Origin: Janthinobacterium sp. BJB426 | GTDB lineage: Bacteria > Pseudomonadota > Gammaproteobacteria > Burkholderiales > Burkholderiaceae_D | Direction: 5' to 3' | Assembly: GCF_002735705.1 (NCBI RefSeq) | Contig: NZ_PDZL01000006.1 | Span: 124,001-188,000 of the forward strand | Length of the DNA: 64,000 nt | Shown: positions 56,434 to 64,000 of the stretch, piece by piece | Numbering within the stretch: position 1 is the first letter of the stretch | Layout of the letters: the number at the start of each line of letters is the position of its first letter | Notes under the pieces: generated by a model | Databases searched by the model: none | Seen by the model: only the letters and a program-made list of their open reading frames with translations | Told to the model about the DNA's origin: nothing | Made by a program: the position numbers and the translations under genes

Positions 56434-58544
56434 ACGAACCATTCGACGAGGAGAACGTGCCGGCCAGATTGCGAGAACAGGCCGAGCAATTGGCGGCGCA
56501 GCAGCGCCAGCCCTTGCCGCAGTCGAATGAAGAGGTGATGCGCCAGTTGCATGAGTTGCAGGTCAGCCAGATCGAGCTGGAAATGCAGAGCGCGGCCCTG
56601 GCCGAACTGGAGCAGCTGAAAAATGAATATGAAAGCAGCCGCGACCGTTATGCGCAGCTGTATGAACAGGCGCCCGTCAGCTATTTTTCGCTGGCGCGCG
56701 AAGGCGTCATCACGCGTGTCAACGTGGCGGCCTGCGGCTTGTTGCAACGCGACAAGAACCGGCTGCTGGGGCGGCGTTTCGAACAATTCGTCGCGCCCCA
56801 GGCGCAGGGCGGCTTCCGGCGCTTTCTCGACGCCGTCTTCACCAGCGGCACGCGGCAGGTGCTCGAAGCGCAATTGTTCGAGGGCATGGCGGGCGGCATG
56901 GTGCGCATCGAGGCCAATTTCGATGTGGACAGCGCCACGGCGCGCATGCTGGTGACGGACCTGGGCGACGAGCACGCGCGCGAATCGGCCTTGCGGCGCG
57001 CATTTGTCATTCTCGACAGCATCCGCGAAGGCGTGCTGGTGACGGACAGCGCCAACCGCATCATTTCCGTCAACCCCGCCTTCACCACCATCACCGGCTA
57101 CCAGGCGGAGGAAGCCATCGGGCGCGATCCGTCCTTCCTCGGCGGCGGCACGCATTTGCCGCATTTTTATGAAGCCATGTGGCGCAGCCTGCACCAGGAT
57201 GGCAGTTGGTATGGCGAACTGGTAAACCGGCGCAAGAATGGCGAGCGTTTCGTCGAATCGCTGTCGATCACGCCCATGCGCAGCCCGGATGGCGCGATCA
57301 GCCATTTTGTCGGCGTGTTTTCCGATATCACCGAGCGCAAGCTGGCCGAGGCGGACTTGCGCGAACTGCACCGCGAGCTGGACCAGCGGGTGGTCGACCG
57401 CACTGCCGAATTGCTGCGGGCCAACCAGCACCTGCAGCTGGAAGTGCACCAGCGCGAGCGGGCGCAGGAAGCCTTGCGCGATGCCGAGCGCTTCTTTCAC
57501 GCCACCATCGATTCCCTGACGGACCGGGTGCTGGTGCTGGACCGGGCCGGCCGCGTCGTGCATGCCAACCAGGCTTGCCTGGCCTTCGTCGGGCAAACGC
57601 CGCAGCCGCTGCAGTACCTGGAATTTTGCGAAACGGACCCGCGCTGGCAGCGCAGCGCCGGGCGCGAGCTGGCTGCCGGCATCCGCGCCGTGATTGCCGG
57701 CAATGCGGACACGTTTGCGCTCGAGTACGAGTTTTCCACGCGGGCCGGCCCCCGCTGGTCGCAGGCCAGGATCAGCCGTTTTCTCGGTGAAGGGCCGCTG
57801 CGCGTGGTGGTGGCGCACACGGACATTACCGAACGCAAGCTGATGGATGGCGCCCTGCGCCAGTCGCACGCGCAGCTGCGCCAGCTGGCCCTGCACCTGG
57901 AAACGGCCAAGGAAGACGAGCGCAAGCGCATCTCGCGCGATATCCACGATGAACTGGGGCAAAACCTGCTGGCGCTGCGCATCGATATTTCCATGCTCAG
58001 CGCGCGCACGGAAGGCTCGCATCCGCGCCTGCACCGCCGGGTCGGCGCCGTGCTCAGCAATGTCGACACCACCATCAAGAGCGTGCGCGGCATCATGAAC
58101 GAGCTGCGTCCGATGGCGCTGGACCTGGGCTTGCAAGCGGCCATCGAGTGGCAGGTGGGCGACTTCCGCAAGCGCAGCGGCGTCGCTTGCCAGCTGCTGA
58201 TACGCGATGAGGCGCTGTTTTCCACCATCGGCAGCCAGGTCGAGATCGTGCTGTTCCGCATCGTGCAGGAAGCGCTCAGCAACGTCATGCGCCACGCCCA
58301 GGCCAGCCAAGTCGCGATCGAACTCAGTTCGGATGCCTGCGCCGTGTATGTGGCCATCAGCGACAATGGCATCGGCATCACGCCGCAGCAGCAGCGCAAG
58401 AAACAGTGCTTTGGCCTGATCGGCATCGCCGAGCGGGTGACGGCGCTGGGCGGCCAGTTCGAGGTGGGCATGCCGGCATCGGGCGCCGGTTGCCGGCTGT
58501 CCCTGCAGATACCCTTGCAGGGGACGGGCCGGCCGGTTGCCTGA
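56430..58544 (+). CDS. PAS-containing histidine kinase (NarX-type HisKA_3)
   Basis: This 704-residue cytoplasmic sensor kinase has no membrane helix. Three PAS domains (about 75-180, 188-310 and 368-475) with a coiled coil after the second precede a HisKA_3 dimerisation domain with His506 (RKRISRDIHDELGQNLLALR) and an HATPase domain with DNGIGI and FGLIGIAERV. HisKA_3 kinases usually pair with LuxR-type response regulators, but none lies in the window. The gene is coupled to the CheB-CheR fusion upstream. Confidence 0.92.
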   Translation: MNEPFDEENVPARLREQAEQLAAQQRQPLPQSNEEVMRQLHELQVSQIELEMQSAALAELEQLKNEYESSRDRYAQLYEQAPVSYFSLAREGVITRVNVAACGLLQRDKNRLLGRRFEQFVAPQAQGGFRRFLDAVFTSGTRQVLEAQLFEGMAGGMVRIEANFDVDSATARMLVTDLGDEHARESALRRAFVILDSIREGVLVTDSANRIISVNPAFTTITGYQAEEAIGRDPSFLGGGTHLPHFYEAMWRSLHQDGSWYGELVNRRKNGERFVESLSITPMRSPDGAISHFVGVFSDITERKLAEADLRELHRELDQRVVDRTAELLRANQHLQLEVHQRERAQEALRDAERFFHATIDSLTDRVLVLDRAGRVVHANQACLAFVGQTPQPLQYLEFCETDPRWQRSAGRELAAGIRAVIAGNADTFALEYEFSTRAGPRWSQARISRFLGEGPLRVVVAHTDITERKLMDGALRQSHAQLRQLALHLETAKEDERKRISRDIHDELGQNLLALRIDISMLSARTEGSHPRLHRRVGAVLSNVDTTIKSVRGIMNELRPMALDLGLQAAIEWQVGDFRKRSGVACQLLIRDEALFSTIGSQVEIVLFRIVQEALSNVMRHAQASQVAIELSSDACAVYVAISDNGIGITPQQQRKKQCFGLIGIAERVTALGGQFEVGMPASGAGCRLSLQIPLQGTGRPVA

Positions 58545-58631
58545 TACAGAAATTGCAATGGGTTAATTTTTGCCGACTCATGCCGGCTGGACAGGCTATA
58601 CTTTCGCCTGCTTTTTATGGAGGAGCAAATC

Positions 58632-60788
58632 TTGTTCAAGACAATCGTTTTACCAGTCGCCTTGATGGGCGCGTTCGCCGGCGCACACGCCGACGAAGGG
58701 CAGTGGCAACCACACCAGCTGCCACAGCTGAAAGCCGAACTGAAACGGGTCGGCATCGAAATTCCTGCAGAAAAACTGGCTGACCTGAGCAAGCACCCGA
58801 TGAGCGCCATCGTGTCGCTGGGCGGCTGCTCGGCCGCTTTCGTTTCCGACGCCGGCCTGGTGGTGACGAACCACCATTGCGCGTATGGCGCCGTGCAGCG
58901 CAATTCCACGCCGGAACACAATTACATCACCAACGGCTTCCTGGCCAAGACGCGCGCCGCAGAGCTGCCGGGCGGTCCGAACAGCCTCGTGTATGTGACG
59001 GACAAAGTGGAAAACGTCAGCGAGCGCGTGCTGAAAGGCTTGACGGACGACATGAGCGGCCGCGCGCGCCACGAAGCCGTGGAAAAGCGCGTCAAGGACC
59101 TGATCGCCGAATGCGAAACGGACAAGATGTACCGCTGCTCCGTGCCCGCCTTCCACCGCGGCCTCGAGTACTACCGCATCCGCCAGATGATGATACGCGA
59201 CGTGCGCCTCGTGTACGCGCCATCGGACAAGATCGGCAACTTCGGCGGCGACATCGACAACTACGAATGGCCGCGCCATACGGGCGATTACTCGTTCCTG
59301 CGCGCCTACGTGGGCAAGGATGGCCGTCCGGCCGACCCGTCGCCCGACAACGTGCCGTACAAATCGAAGGATTTCCTGGTGGTCTCGGCCGAAGGCTTGA
59401 AAGCCGGTGACGGCATCTTGCTGGCGGGCTACCCCGGCCGTACCAGCCGCTACAAGCTGCCGGCGGAAATCCGTTTCGCGCGCGATACGGCCTTCCCCCT
59501 GAAAGTGTCGGAACTGCAAGCGGACCTGGCCGTGATGGCTGACGCGACGAATGGCGACGCGGCCGCTGCCGTGCGCTATGCGAGTGTCGTGAAAAGCATC
59601 AACAACGTGCTGAAGAAAACCCAGGGCTTGCTCGACGGTTTCGCGCGCAAGGATATCGCCGCCATCAAGGATGTGCAGGATGCCGAGTTCCGCGCCTGGT
59701 ACGCCAAGCAGCCGAACGTGTCGCCGACCCTGCTGGCCGAACTGGACGCGGCGATCGCCAGCGACATGGCCTTGAGCGAAGAAGAGTTCGCCTGGTCGGT
59801 CGCCACCAACAGCGACTTGCTGAAAAGCGCGCGCACCCTCTACCGTTTGTCGCTGGAGCGCCAGAAAGCGGACGCCGAGCGCGAATCGGGCTTCCAGCAG
59901 CGCGACCTGGCCTTCATCAAGGCCCGCCTGACCCGCCTGGAGCAGTCGTACGTCAACAAGGTCGACCAGGCACGTTTTGAAGCCGGCCTGAAGCGTTACG
60001 CGCAACTGGCGGCGAAGAGCCATCCGCAAGGCCTGGACGCGCTGCTGCCGGCACCAGCGGCCGTGGCGGCCCTGTACCAGCAGACGCAGCTGGCTGATAC
60101 GGCCAAGCGCCTGGCCTGGCTGGAAAAGGACCAGGCCGCCGTTGCCCAGTCCGACGACGCCTTCATGGCGCTGGCCATCAAGCTGCAGCCGGTCGAGGCG
60201 GCGCTGGAAGAGCGCCGCAAGGAAATCGACGGCAACCTCGAACGCGTGATTCCGCAATACATGCAAGCCGTGATCGCGTGGAAGAAATCGCAAGGCAAGC
60301 CCGTCTATCCTGACGCCAACTCGACCCTGCGCGTCACCTACGGCACGGTCTCGCCGTACTCGCCGCGCGACGGTCTCAGCAAGGGACCGTTCACGACCGT
60401 GGAAGGCATCGTCGAGAAAGTCACTGGCAAGGCCCCGTTCGAAGCCCCGCAAGGCTTGATCGACGCCGTCAAGCAAAAGCGCTACGGTCAGTTCCGCGAT
60501 CCGGCCCTGGGCACGGTACCCGTCAACTTCCTCACCAGCGCCGACACCACGGGCGGCAATTCCGGCTCGGCCGTGATGAACAAGCGTGGCGAACTGATCG
60601 GCCTGAACTTCGATTCGACGTATGAATCGATCACCAAGGACTGGTACTTCGACACAGCCATCACGCGCGCCATCCACCTCGACATCCGCTACATGCTGTG
60701 GGTGATGAAGGAGGTGGACCACGCGGATAATTTGCTGCAGGAAATGACGATCAAGTATCCGAAGCCAGCGAAAGCTGCGAAGAAGTAA
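58632..60788 (+). CDS. S46 family dipeptidyl-peptidase, DPP11-like
   Basis: This 718-residue exported peptidase removes dipeptides from oligopeptide N-termini in the periplasm. I start it at TTG 58632, because GGAGGAG lies exactly six bases upstream and MFKTIVLPVALMGAFAGAHA is a clean signal peptide; an ATG at 58617 is the alternative. The catalytic triad is visible in TNHHCAYG (His81/82), GGDIDNYEW (Asp207/209) and GGNSGS (Ser644). Ser662, 18 residues after the nucleophile, lines up with position 673 of the Porphyromonas enzymes, where Gly marks DPP7 and Arg/Ser marks DPP11, so Asp/Glu specificity is predicted. Confidence 0.92.
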   Translation: MFKTIVLPVALMGAFAGAHADEGQWQPHQLPQLKAELKRVGIEIPAEKLADLSKHPMSAIVSLGGCSAAFVSDAGLVVTNHHCAYGAVQRNSTPEHNYITNGFLAKTRAAELPGGPNSLVYVTDKVENVSERVLKGLTDDMSGRARHEAVEKRVKDLIAECETDKMYRCSVPAFHRGLEYYRIRQMMIRDVRLVYAPSDKIGNFGGDIDNYEWPRHTGDYSFLRAYVGKDGRPADPSPDNVPYKSKDFLVVSAEGLKAGDGILLAGYPGRTSRYKLPAEIRFARDTAFPLKVSELQADLAVMADATNGDAAAAVRYASVVKSINNVLKKTQGLLDGFARKDIAAIKDVQDAEFRAWYAKQPNVSPTLLAELDAAIASDMALSEEEFAWSVATNSDLLKSARTLYRLSLERQKADAERESGFQQRDLAFIKARLTRLEQSYVNKVDQARFEAGLKRYAQLAAKSHPQGLDALLPAPAAVAALYQQTQLADTAKRLAWLEKDQAAVAQSDDAFMALAIKLQPVEAALEERRKEIDGNLERVIPQYMQAVIAWKKSQGKPVYPDANSTLRVTYGTVSPYSPRDGLSKGPFTTVEGIVEKVTGKAPFEAPQGLIDAVKQKRYGQFRDPALGTVPVNFLTSADTTGGNSGSAVMNKRGELIGLNFDSTYESITKDWYFDTAITRAIHLDIRYMLWVMKEVDHADNLLQEMTIKYPKPAKAAKK

Positions 60789-60810
60789 GCTTGAATTTGC
60801 GCTAGCGCAA

Positions 60811-60846
60811 AGCCGCATCCGCCGCACGGCCGATGCGGCTTTTTTG
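60811..60846 (+). terminator. Rho-independent terminator after the S46 peptidase
   Basis: AAGCCGCATC (60811-60820) pairs with GATGCGGCTT (60833-60842) and is followed by a run of six Ts (60841-60846). The loop is 12 bases. Confidence 0.9.
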
Positions 60847-60901
60847 CGGCGGCGCCACGTATAATTCCTATCCCTCTTTATTCTTTTCCGACAGGCCCGC
60901 C

Positions 60902-61444
60902 ATGCCCCTGACTCCCGCTTCACCACTTGACTGGCAAACGTTTGAAACGGCATACGCTGTCGAAGAAACCTGGTTCAAGCTAGCCAGCGCATCGCTGGCA
61001 GTGCTGGGCGCCTCCCCATTCAAGGGTCAGGCATTTTCAGCCTTTGCCTTCAACGCCGTTTCATTCCCGTCCCTTTCGCTGAGCTTTGACACCGATCCCG
61101 ACAACAAGGAACACGATGCTTACCCTCCGGACTGGTCGAACGAGTGCATGGAAGTCGACGTGCCGGCAATCGGCCAGCTGTGGGAAGAGGGCCATGCCAG
61201 CATCGAAGCTGCGCTGAGCGAGCTGATCGACGCTGCCGGGGACGAGCAGCTCGACGCCATCGAAGAGGGCTATCTGCACAGCCTGAGGAAAACGATGGTG
61301 CGGCTTGAAACGAGCCATGCTTTCGAGCAAATCAAGACCTGTGCGCGATTCTGGACCGTGGTCACGCAAGTCGATGCCGATACGGATGAAGAGGAGCGGC
61401 TGCTCGACCAGGTGCGGCTGGCGGCATTGAGCAGCCATGCATGA
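60902..61444 (+). CDS. Hypothetical protein, possibly DUF4303-like
   Basis: This 180-residue acidic cytoplasmic protein starts at the ATG at 60902 (MPLTPASPLDWQTFE). The pattern of a WQTFE opening, a FSAFAFNAVSFPSLSLSFDT strand region and a YPPDWSNECMEV segment loosely recalls DUF4303, a family sometimes found near polymorphic toxins. I am not sure of this match. It converges on the next gene. Confidence 0.6.
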   Translation: MPLTPASPLDWQTFETAYAVEETWFKLASASLAVLGASPFKGQAFSAFAFNAVSFPSLSLSFDTDPDNKEHDAYPPDWSNECMEVDVPAIGQLWEEGHASIEAALSELIDAAGDEQLDAIEEGYLHSLRKTMVRLETSHAFEQIKTCARFWTVVTQVDADTDEEERLLDQVRLAALSSHA

Positions 61445-61455
61445 CGGGCTGACTG

Positions 61456-61947
61456 CTATATCAGGGCTTTCCAGGCCCTGACTTCCGCGTCCGTGAGCAC
61501 CGGCCCCCAGCCGCCGCGCAGCGCCGCATCGTGCTGTGCATAGTGCGCAAGCTGCGGCACGGCCACGTCATGCCTGGCACAGATATCAAGGACGGCTTCC
61601 AGCTGCAGCTGGCTGGCCGGAAGGTCGTCGCCATACCAGCTACAGGCGCTCGTTTCCAGCACATGCTGAACAAGTTCCTCCAGTGTGCCGAGCAGGTGGC
61701 CCGGCAATGCCATGCGGAGGTCGTCCGGCCAGGGATCGCCCATGCCGTTCACAGCCAGGGAAGCAAAGCCGCGTTCCCAGGCTGCAAAATCCCCAGGCGC
61801 GACCTGCGCCACTTTCCACACGTGTTCGGTGAACGCGGACAGGGCCGGATGGTGAAGGGCATGCTGCTGGCAAAAGCGTTGCAGGCACGTGAGCGCAATG
61901 CATTGCCTGGCAATCACGGAGAGCGTGGCTATCGATATCTCATGCAT
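61456..61947 (-). CDS. Hypothetical protein, 163 aa
   Basis: This 163-residue soluble protein is Trp- and His-rich, with ERGFASLAVNGMGDPWPDDL and the end DAEVRAWKALI. It has no signal peptide or membrane helix. Codon use is host-like. I do not recognise the family. It is divergent from the alpha/beta hydrolase across a 90-base AT-rich region that may hold both promoters. Confidence 0.65.
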   Translation of the reverse strand: MHEISIATLSVIARQCIALTCLQRFCQQHALHHPALSAFTEHVWKVAQVAPGDFAAWERGFASLAVNGMGDPWPDDLRMALPGHLLGTLEELVQHVLETSACSWYGDDLPASQLQLEAVLDICARHDVAVPQLAHYAQHDAALRGGWGPVLTDAEVRAWKALI

Positions 61948-62037
61948 ATTTAATTAAATTTCTGATTGTTTATTTATTAATAATGAGTGAGTATTGCGTA
62001 TATAAGTTCAATTAAAGTATCTGTGGAGAGTCATCCC

Positions 62038-63297
62038 ATGACACTGTCCAGCAAGGTTTTTTCAGCCGTTGCGTTGAAATCATTGATGCCCTCGTTCGCC
62101 TATCGCATTACCTCCATAAAGCAGGATAGTGGTCTATTCCATGAACCGAACGATTTTGTCATCCAGGTCGACGATGATGGACGATTCTGGGATAAGGAGG
62201 GGGCCGACCGCACACTTGATATCATTCGCTATTCAGCGAAGAGCAAGAATACAATTGTAGTAGTTTTCGTCCATGGATGGCATCACAATGCCGATCCAGA
62301 CGATACCAATGCATTTGATTTTTCTCGTTCGCTTGCCAAGACCCGGGCCGTCCTGAATGATGCTCCGCTTGGCGTTGCTGGTCCCTATACGCGTTCGCGG
62401 ATGAATCTGACCAGTAGCGGGGACGTGAATGTCATCGGAGTGTATGTCGGCTGGCGCGGTCGCTCGCTACCGATGCCGCTCAGTTTCTGCACTTTCTGGG
62501 GCCGTAAACGCGCGGCGGAAAGGGTGGGGCAAGGCGAATTGCATCACTTCCTTCTCGCGCTCAATGGCATTTATCGCGACCGCAGCAAAGCCCGGCTCGA
62601 TTCGGAAAACACGCCTTTCATGGGGTTGGTTGCGTTTGGGCACAGCTTTGGAGGGCAGGTCGTCTTCAAAGCTGTCGCTGAAACAATCGAAAAAGAACTG
62701 GCGGCTGACAAGGCAGGGCCGTTGCAGGGTTTTGGCGACTTGACTGTGCTGGTGAATCCCGCACTTGAAGCGGCGCAGTATGAAAATATCCACCAGATGG
62801 CATCGCGCCGCGGCTATGACAAATCGCAGGCGCCAGTCATGTTGGTGATTTCATCCCAGGGTGATTGGGCTCGCAAGTGGGCGTTTCCCATCGGCCGCAT
62901 ACTCGGCTCGACTATCAACGGCAAGCCTGACGATGACAGATGGCTGTTGTGGGGCAAGGCGCTTGGCGAATATGGGCCGCAGCGAACTCACGTAATGAGC
63001 GTGAAGTTGGACGAACCAGTTGTCGAGCAAAATTTCGATCCGGGCGAATATGAGCACAGTCCATGCGAGGTCGCCCGGCGCGATCTGTCTGCGGCCAAGA
63101 AATATGGCAATGTTGATTTCCGGCCGATAGAGCCACACCGTCCCTACAATCCCTTCATTGTCGCCTACACGGATAACAAGCTGGTGATTGGGCATAGCGG
63201 TATCTTTGAAAATTCGCTGCGTAACTTCATCAATGACTTTGTTGCCCTGACTCAAGGTAAGAGGATGATTGTTGGTGGGAAGACGCTGAAGTGTTAG
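62038..63297 (+). CDS. Alpha/beta hydrolase fold protein, unknown substrate
   Basis: This 419-residue protein has an alpha/beta hydrolase core: VVVFVHGWHHNADPDD for the oxyanion strand and the nucleophile elbow FGHSFGG with Ser203. It is probably an esterase or lipase-like enzyme, without signal peptide. GGAGAG at 62025-62030 fixes the start at 62038; the 17 upstream in-frame codons are not needed. The gene looks less GC-rich than the rest of the window, with codons such as ATA and AAT more frequent, which suggests later acquisition. Neighbours give no clue to substrate. Confidence 0.8.
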   Translation: MTLSSKVFSAVALKSLMPSFAYRITSIKQDSGLFHEPNDFVIQVDDDGRFWDKEGADRTLDIIRYSAKSKNTIVVVFVHGWHHNADPDDTNAFDFSRSLAKTRAVLNDAPLGVAGPYTRSRMNLTSSGDVNVIGVYVGWRGRSLPMPLSFCTFWGRKRAAERVGQGELHHFLLALNGIYRDRSKARLDSENTPFMGLVAFGHSFGGQVVFKAVAETIEKELAADKAGPLQGFGDLTVLVNPALEAAQYENIHQMASRRGYDKSQAPVMLVISSQGDWARKWAFPIGRILGSTINGKPDDDRWLLWGKALGEYGPQRTHVMSVKLDEPVVEQNFDPGEYEHSPCEVARRDLSAAKKYGNVDFRPIEPHRPYNPFIVAYTDNKLVIGHSGIFENSLRNFINDFVALTQGKRMIVGGKTLKC

Positions 63298-63361
63298 CGT
63301 CGGCTTCTTGCCTGCTGCGTCGATGGCAGCGACGCAGCGTGAAGAGGTGGGGCTTGCAATA

Positions 63362-63994
63362 TTATTCCTGTCCGATTGTATTCTTCGCCTGCATTAATGC
63401 CTCCACCGGCAACTGGAAAAAGCGCGGCACCATCGCGGGCGATAGATCGTCGCCGCCGTCCGCCATGGCCAGGCGGCCACTCAGCAGCAGCATCACGTAG
63501 CCGTGGCCCAGCGACCAGCCGGCGCTGGCGGCTGCCTTGTCCCAGCGCGCATCGAGGCCCGCTTCGCGCACGGCGGCGCCGGCCGTCTGCAGCACGTACT
63601 GGAAGCACGCCTGCGCCGCTTCCAGCAGGGCGGGGAACTGGCGCACGTCCTGGTGTTCGAACATCAGCCGGTAGTGGGCCGGTGCAGCCAGGGCGAATTC
63701 GATATATTGCTGGCCCAGCAGCTGGAAACGCTGTTCGGAGGGCAGGCTGCCCGGCGGTGGCAGTTCTGCCTCCCACTTGGCGATCAGGCTGGCGAAACCG
63801 GCCGCCGCCACGTCGGCCAGCAAGGCTTCCTTGCTGGGAAAGTGACGGTACACGGCGGCGATCGACACGCCCACCGTGCGCGCCAGTTCGCGCAGCGATA
63901 GGGTGGCGTCGTGCTGCTGCGCCAGTTGCGCGATGGTGGCGGCGACCAGGGTGTCGCGCAGGTTGCCGTGATGGTAAGTACTTGTGCTTGTCAT
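63362..63994 (-). CDS. TetR family transcriptional regulator (WHG-type C-terminus)
   Basis: This 210-residue regulator has a helix-turn-helix at residues about 10-60 (LSLRELARTVGVSIAAVYRH, FPSKEALL) and a C-terminal domain whose AGWSLGHGYVMLLLSGRL segment resembles the WHG domain of many TetR proteins. Its target would normally be upstream of 63994, beyond the window edge. It converges on the hydrolase gene with a gap of 64 bases. Ligand unknown. Confidence 0.9.
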   Translation of the reverse strand: MTSTSTYHHGNLRDTLVAATIAQLAQQHDATLSLRELARTVGVSIAAVYRHFPSKEALLADVAAAGFASLIAKWEAELPPPGSLPSEQRFQLLGQQYIEFALAAPAHYRLMFEHQDVRQFPALLEAAQACFQYVLQTAGAAVREAGLDARWDKAAASAGWSLGHGYVMLLLSGRLAMADGGDDLSPAMVPRFFQLPVEALMQAKNTIGQE

Positions 63995-64000
63995 TCTATG

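Noticed and set aside
1..64000. CRISPR arrays, tRNA or rRNA genes, insertion sequences, prophage
   Set aside because: No regularly spaced repeats, no cloverleaf-like segments, no transposase or integrase motifs were seen on either strand by reading; a tRNAscan or ISfinder run was not possible.

Overview
The window is 64 kb of high-GC DNA that reads like the chromosome of a betaproteobacterium of the Oxalobacteraceae type (Janthinobacterium/Massilia-like). That placement is an inference. It rests on a complex I operon in which nuoN is followed by a DUF2818 gene, on the order nuo - NUDIX hydrolase - ispD - ispF, on a PEP-CTERM protein, and on the codon use. No tRNA, rRNA, CRISPR array, transposase, integrase or phage gene was seen, and most of the window looks like ordinary chromosome.

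Region 1 (1-17.7 kb): the end of nuoC, then nuoDEFGHIJKLMN and a DUF2818 gene, tightly packed with several 1-4 bp overlaps and closed by a hairpin terminator. A strong hairpin sits between nuoI and nuoJ. A NUDIX hydrolase, a secreted protein with an HExxH motif, the isoprenoid genes ispD and ispF, and a periplasmic sugar dehydrogenase follow on the same strand.

Region 2 (17.7-29.5 kb): an MFS exporter and a TetR regulator diverge from a region with two matching operator-like palindromes. Next come an MmcQ/YjbR protein, a PEP-CTERM surface protein behind a long, possibly structured leader, and a two-gene operon of a secreted HtrA-like protease and a membrane FHA protein. Then follow ribA, a Tat-exported PhoX phosphatase with a clear upstream Pho box, and a pirin-DoxX pair divergent from a LysR regulator.

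Region 3 (29.6-44.1 kb): a PAS-PAS-GGDEF-EAL protein whose GGDEF motif is degenerate, then many single genes. These include a LysR/MFS pair, an Lrp/EamA-exporter pair, a glutaredoxin-like protein without cysteine, a further MFS exporter, a YeeE/YedE sulfur transporter, a sodium:solute symporter, the SppA protease and an acetyltransferase.

Region 4 (44.2-60.8 kb): a complete MdtABC-type RND efflux operon with its own outer-membrane channel, a CheB-CheR-PAS fusion overlapping a three-PAS histidine kinase, and an exported S46 dipeptidyl-peptidase whose specificity residue predicts DPP11-like (Asp/Glu) activity.

Region 5 (60.9-64 kb): two unrecognised proteins, an alpha/beta hydrolase with a visibly more AT-rich base composition, and a TetR regulator. 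This is the most accessory-looking part of the window.

I found no single convincing new system. The best leads are the FHA/protease operon, the CheB-CheR/kinase pair without a response regulator, the structured PEP-CTERM leader, and several operator-like repeats at exporter promoters.
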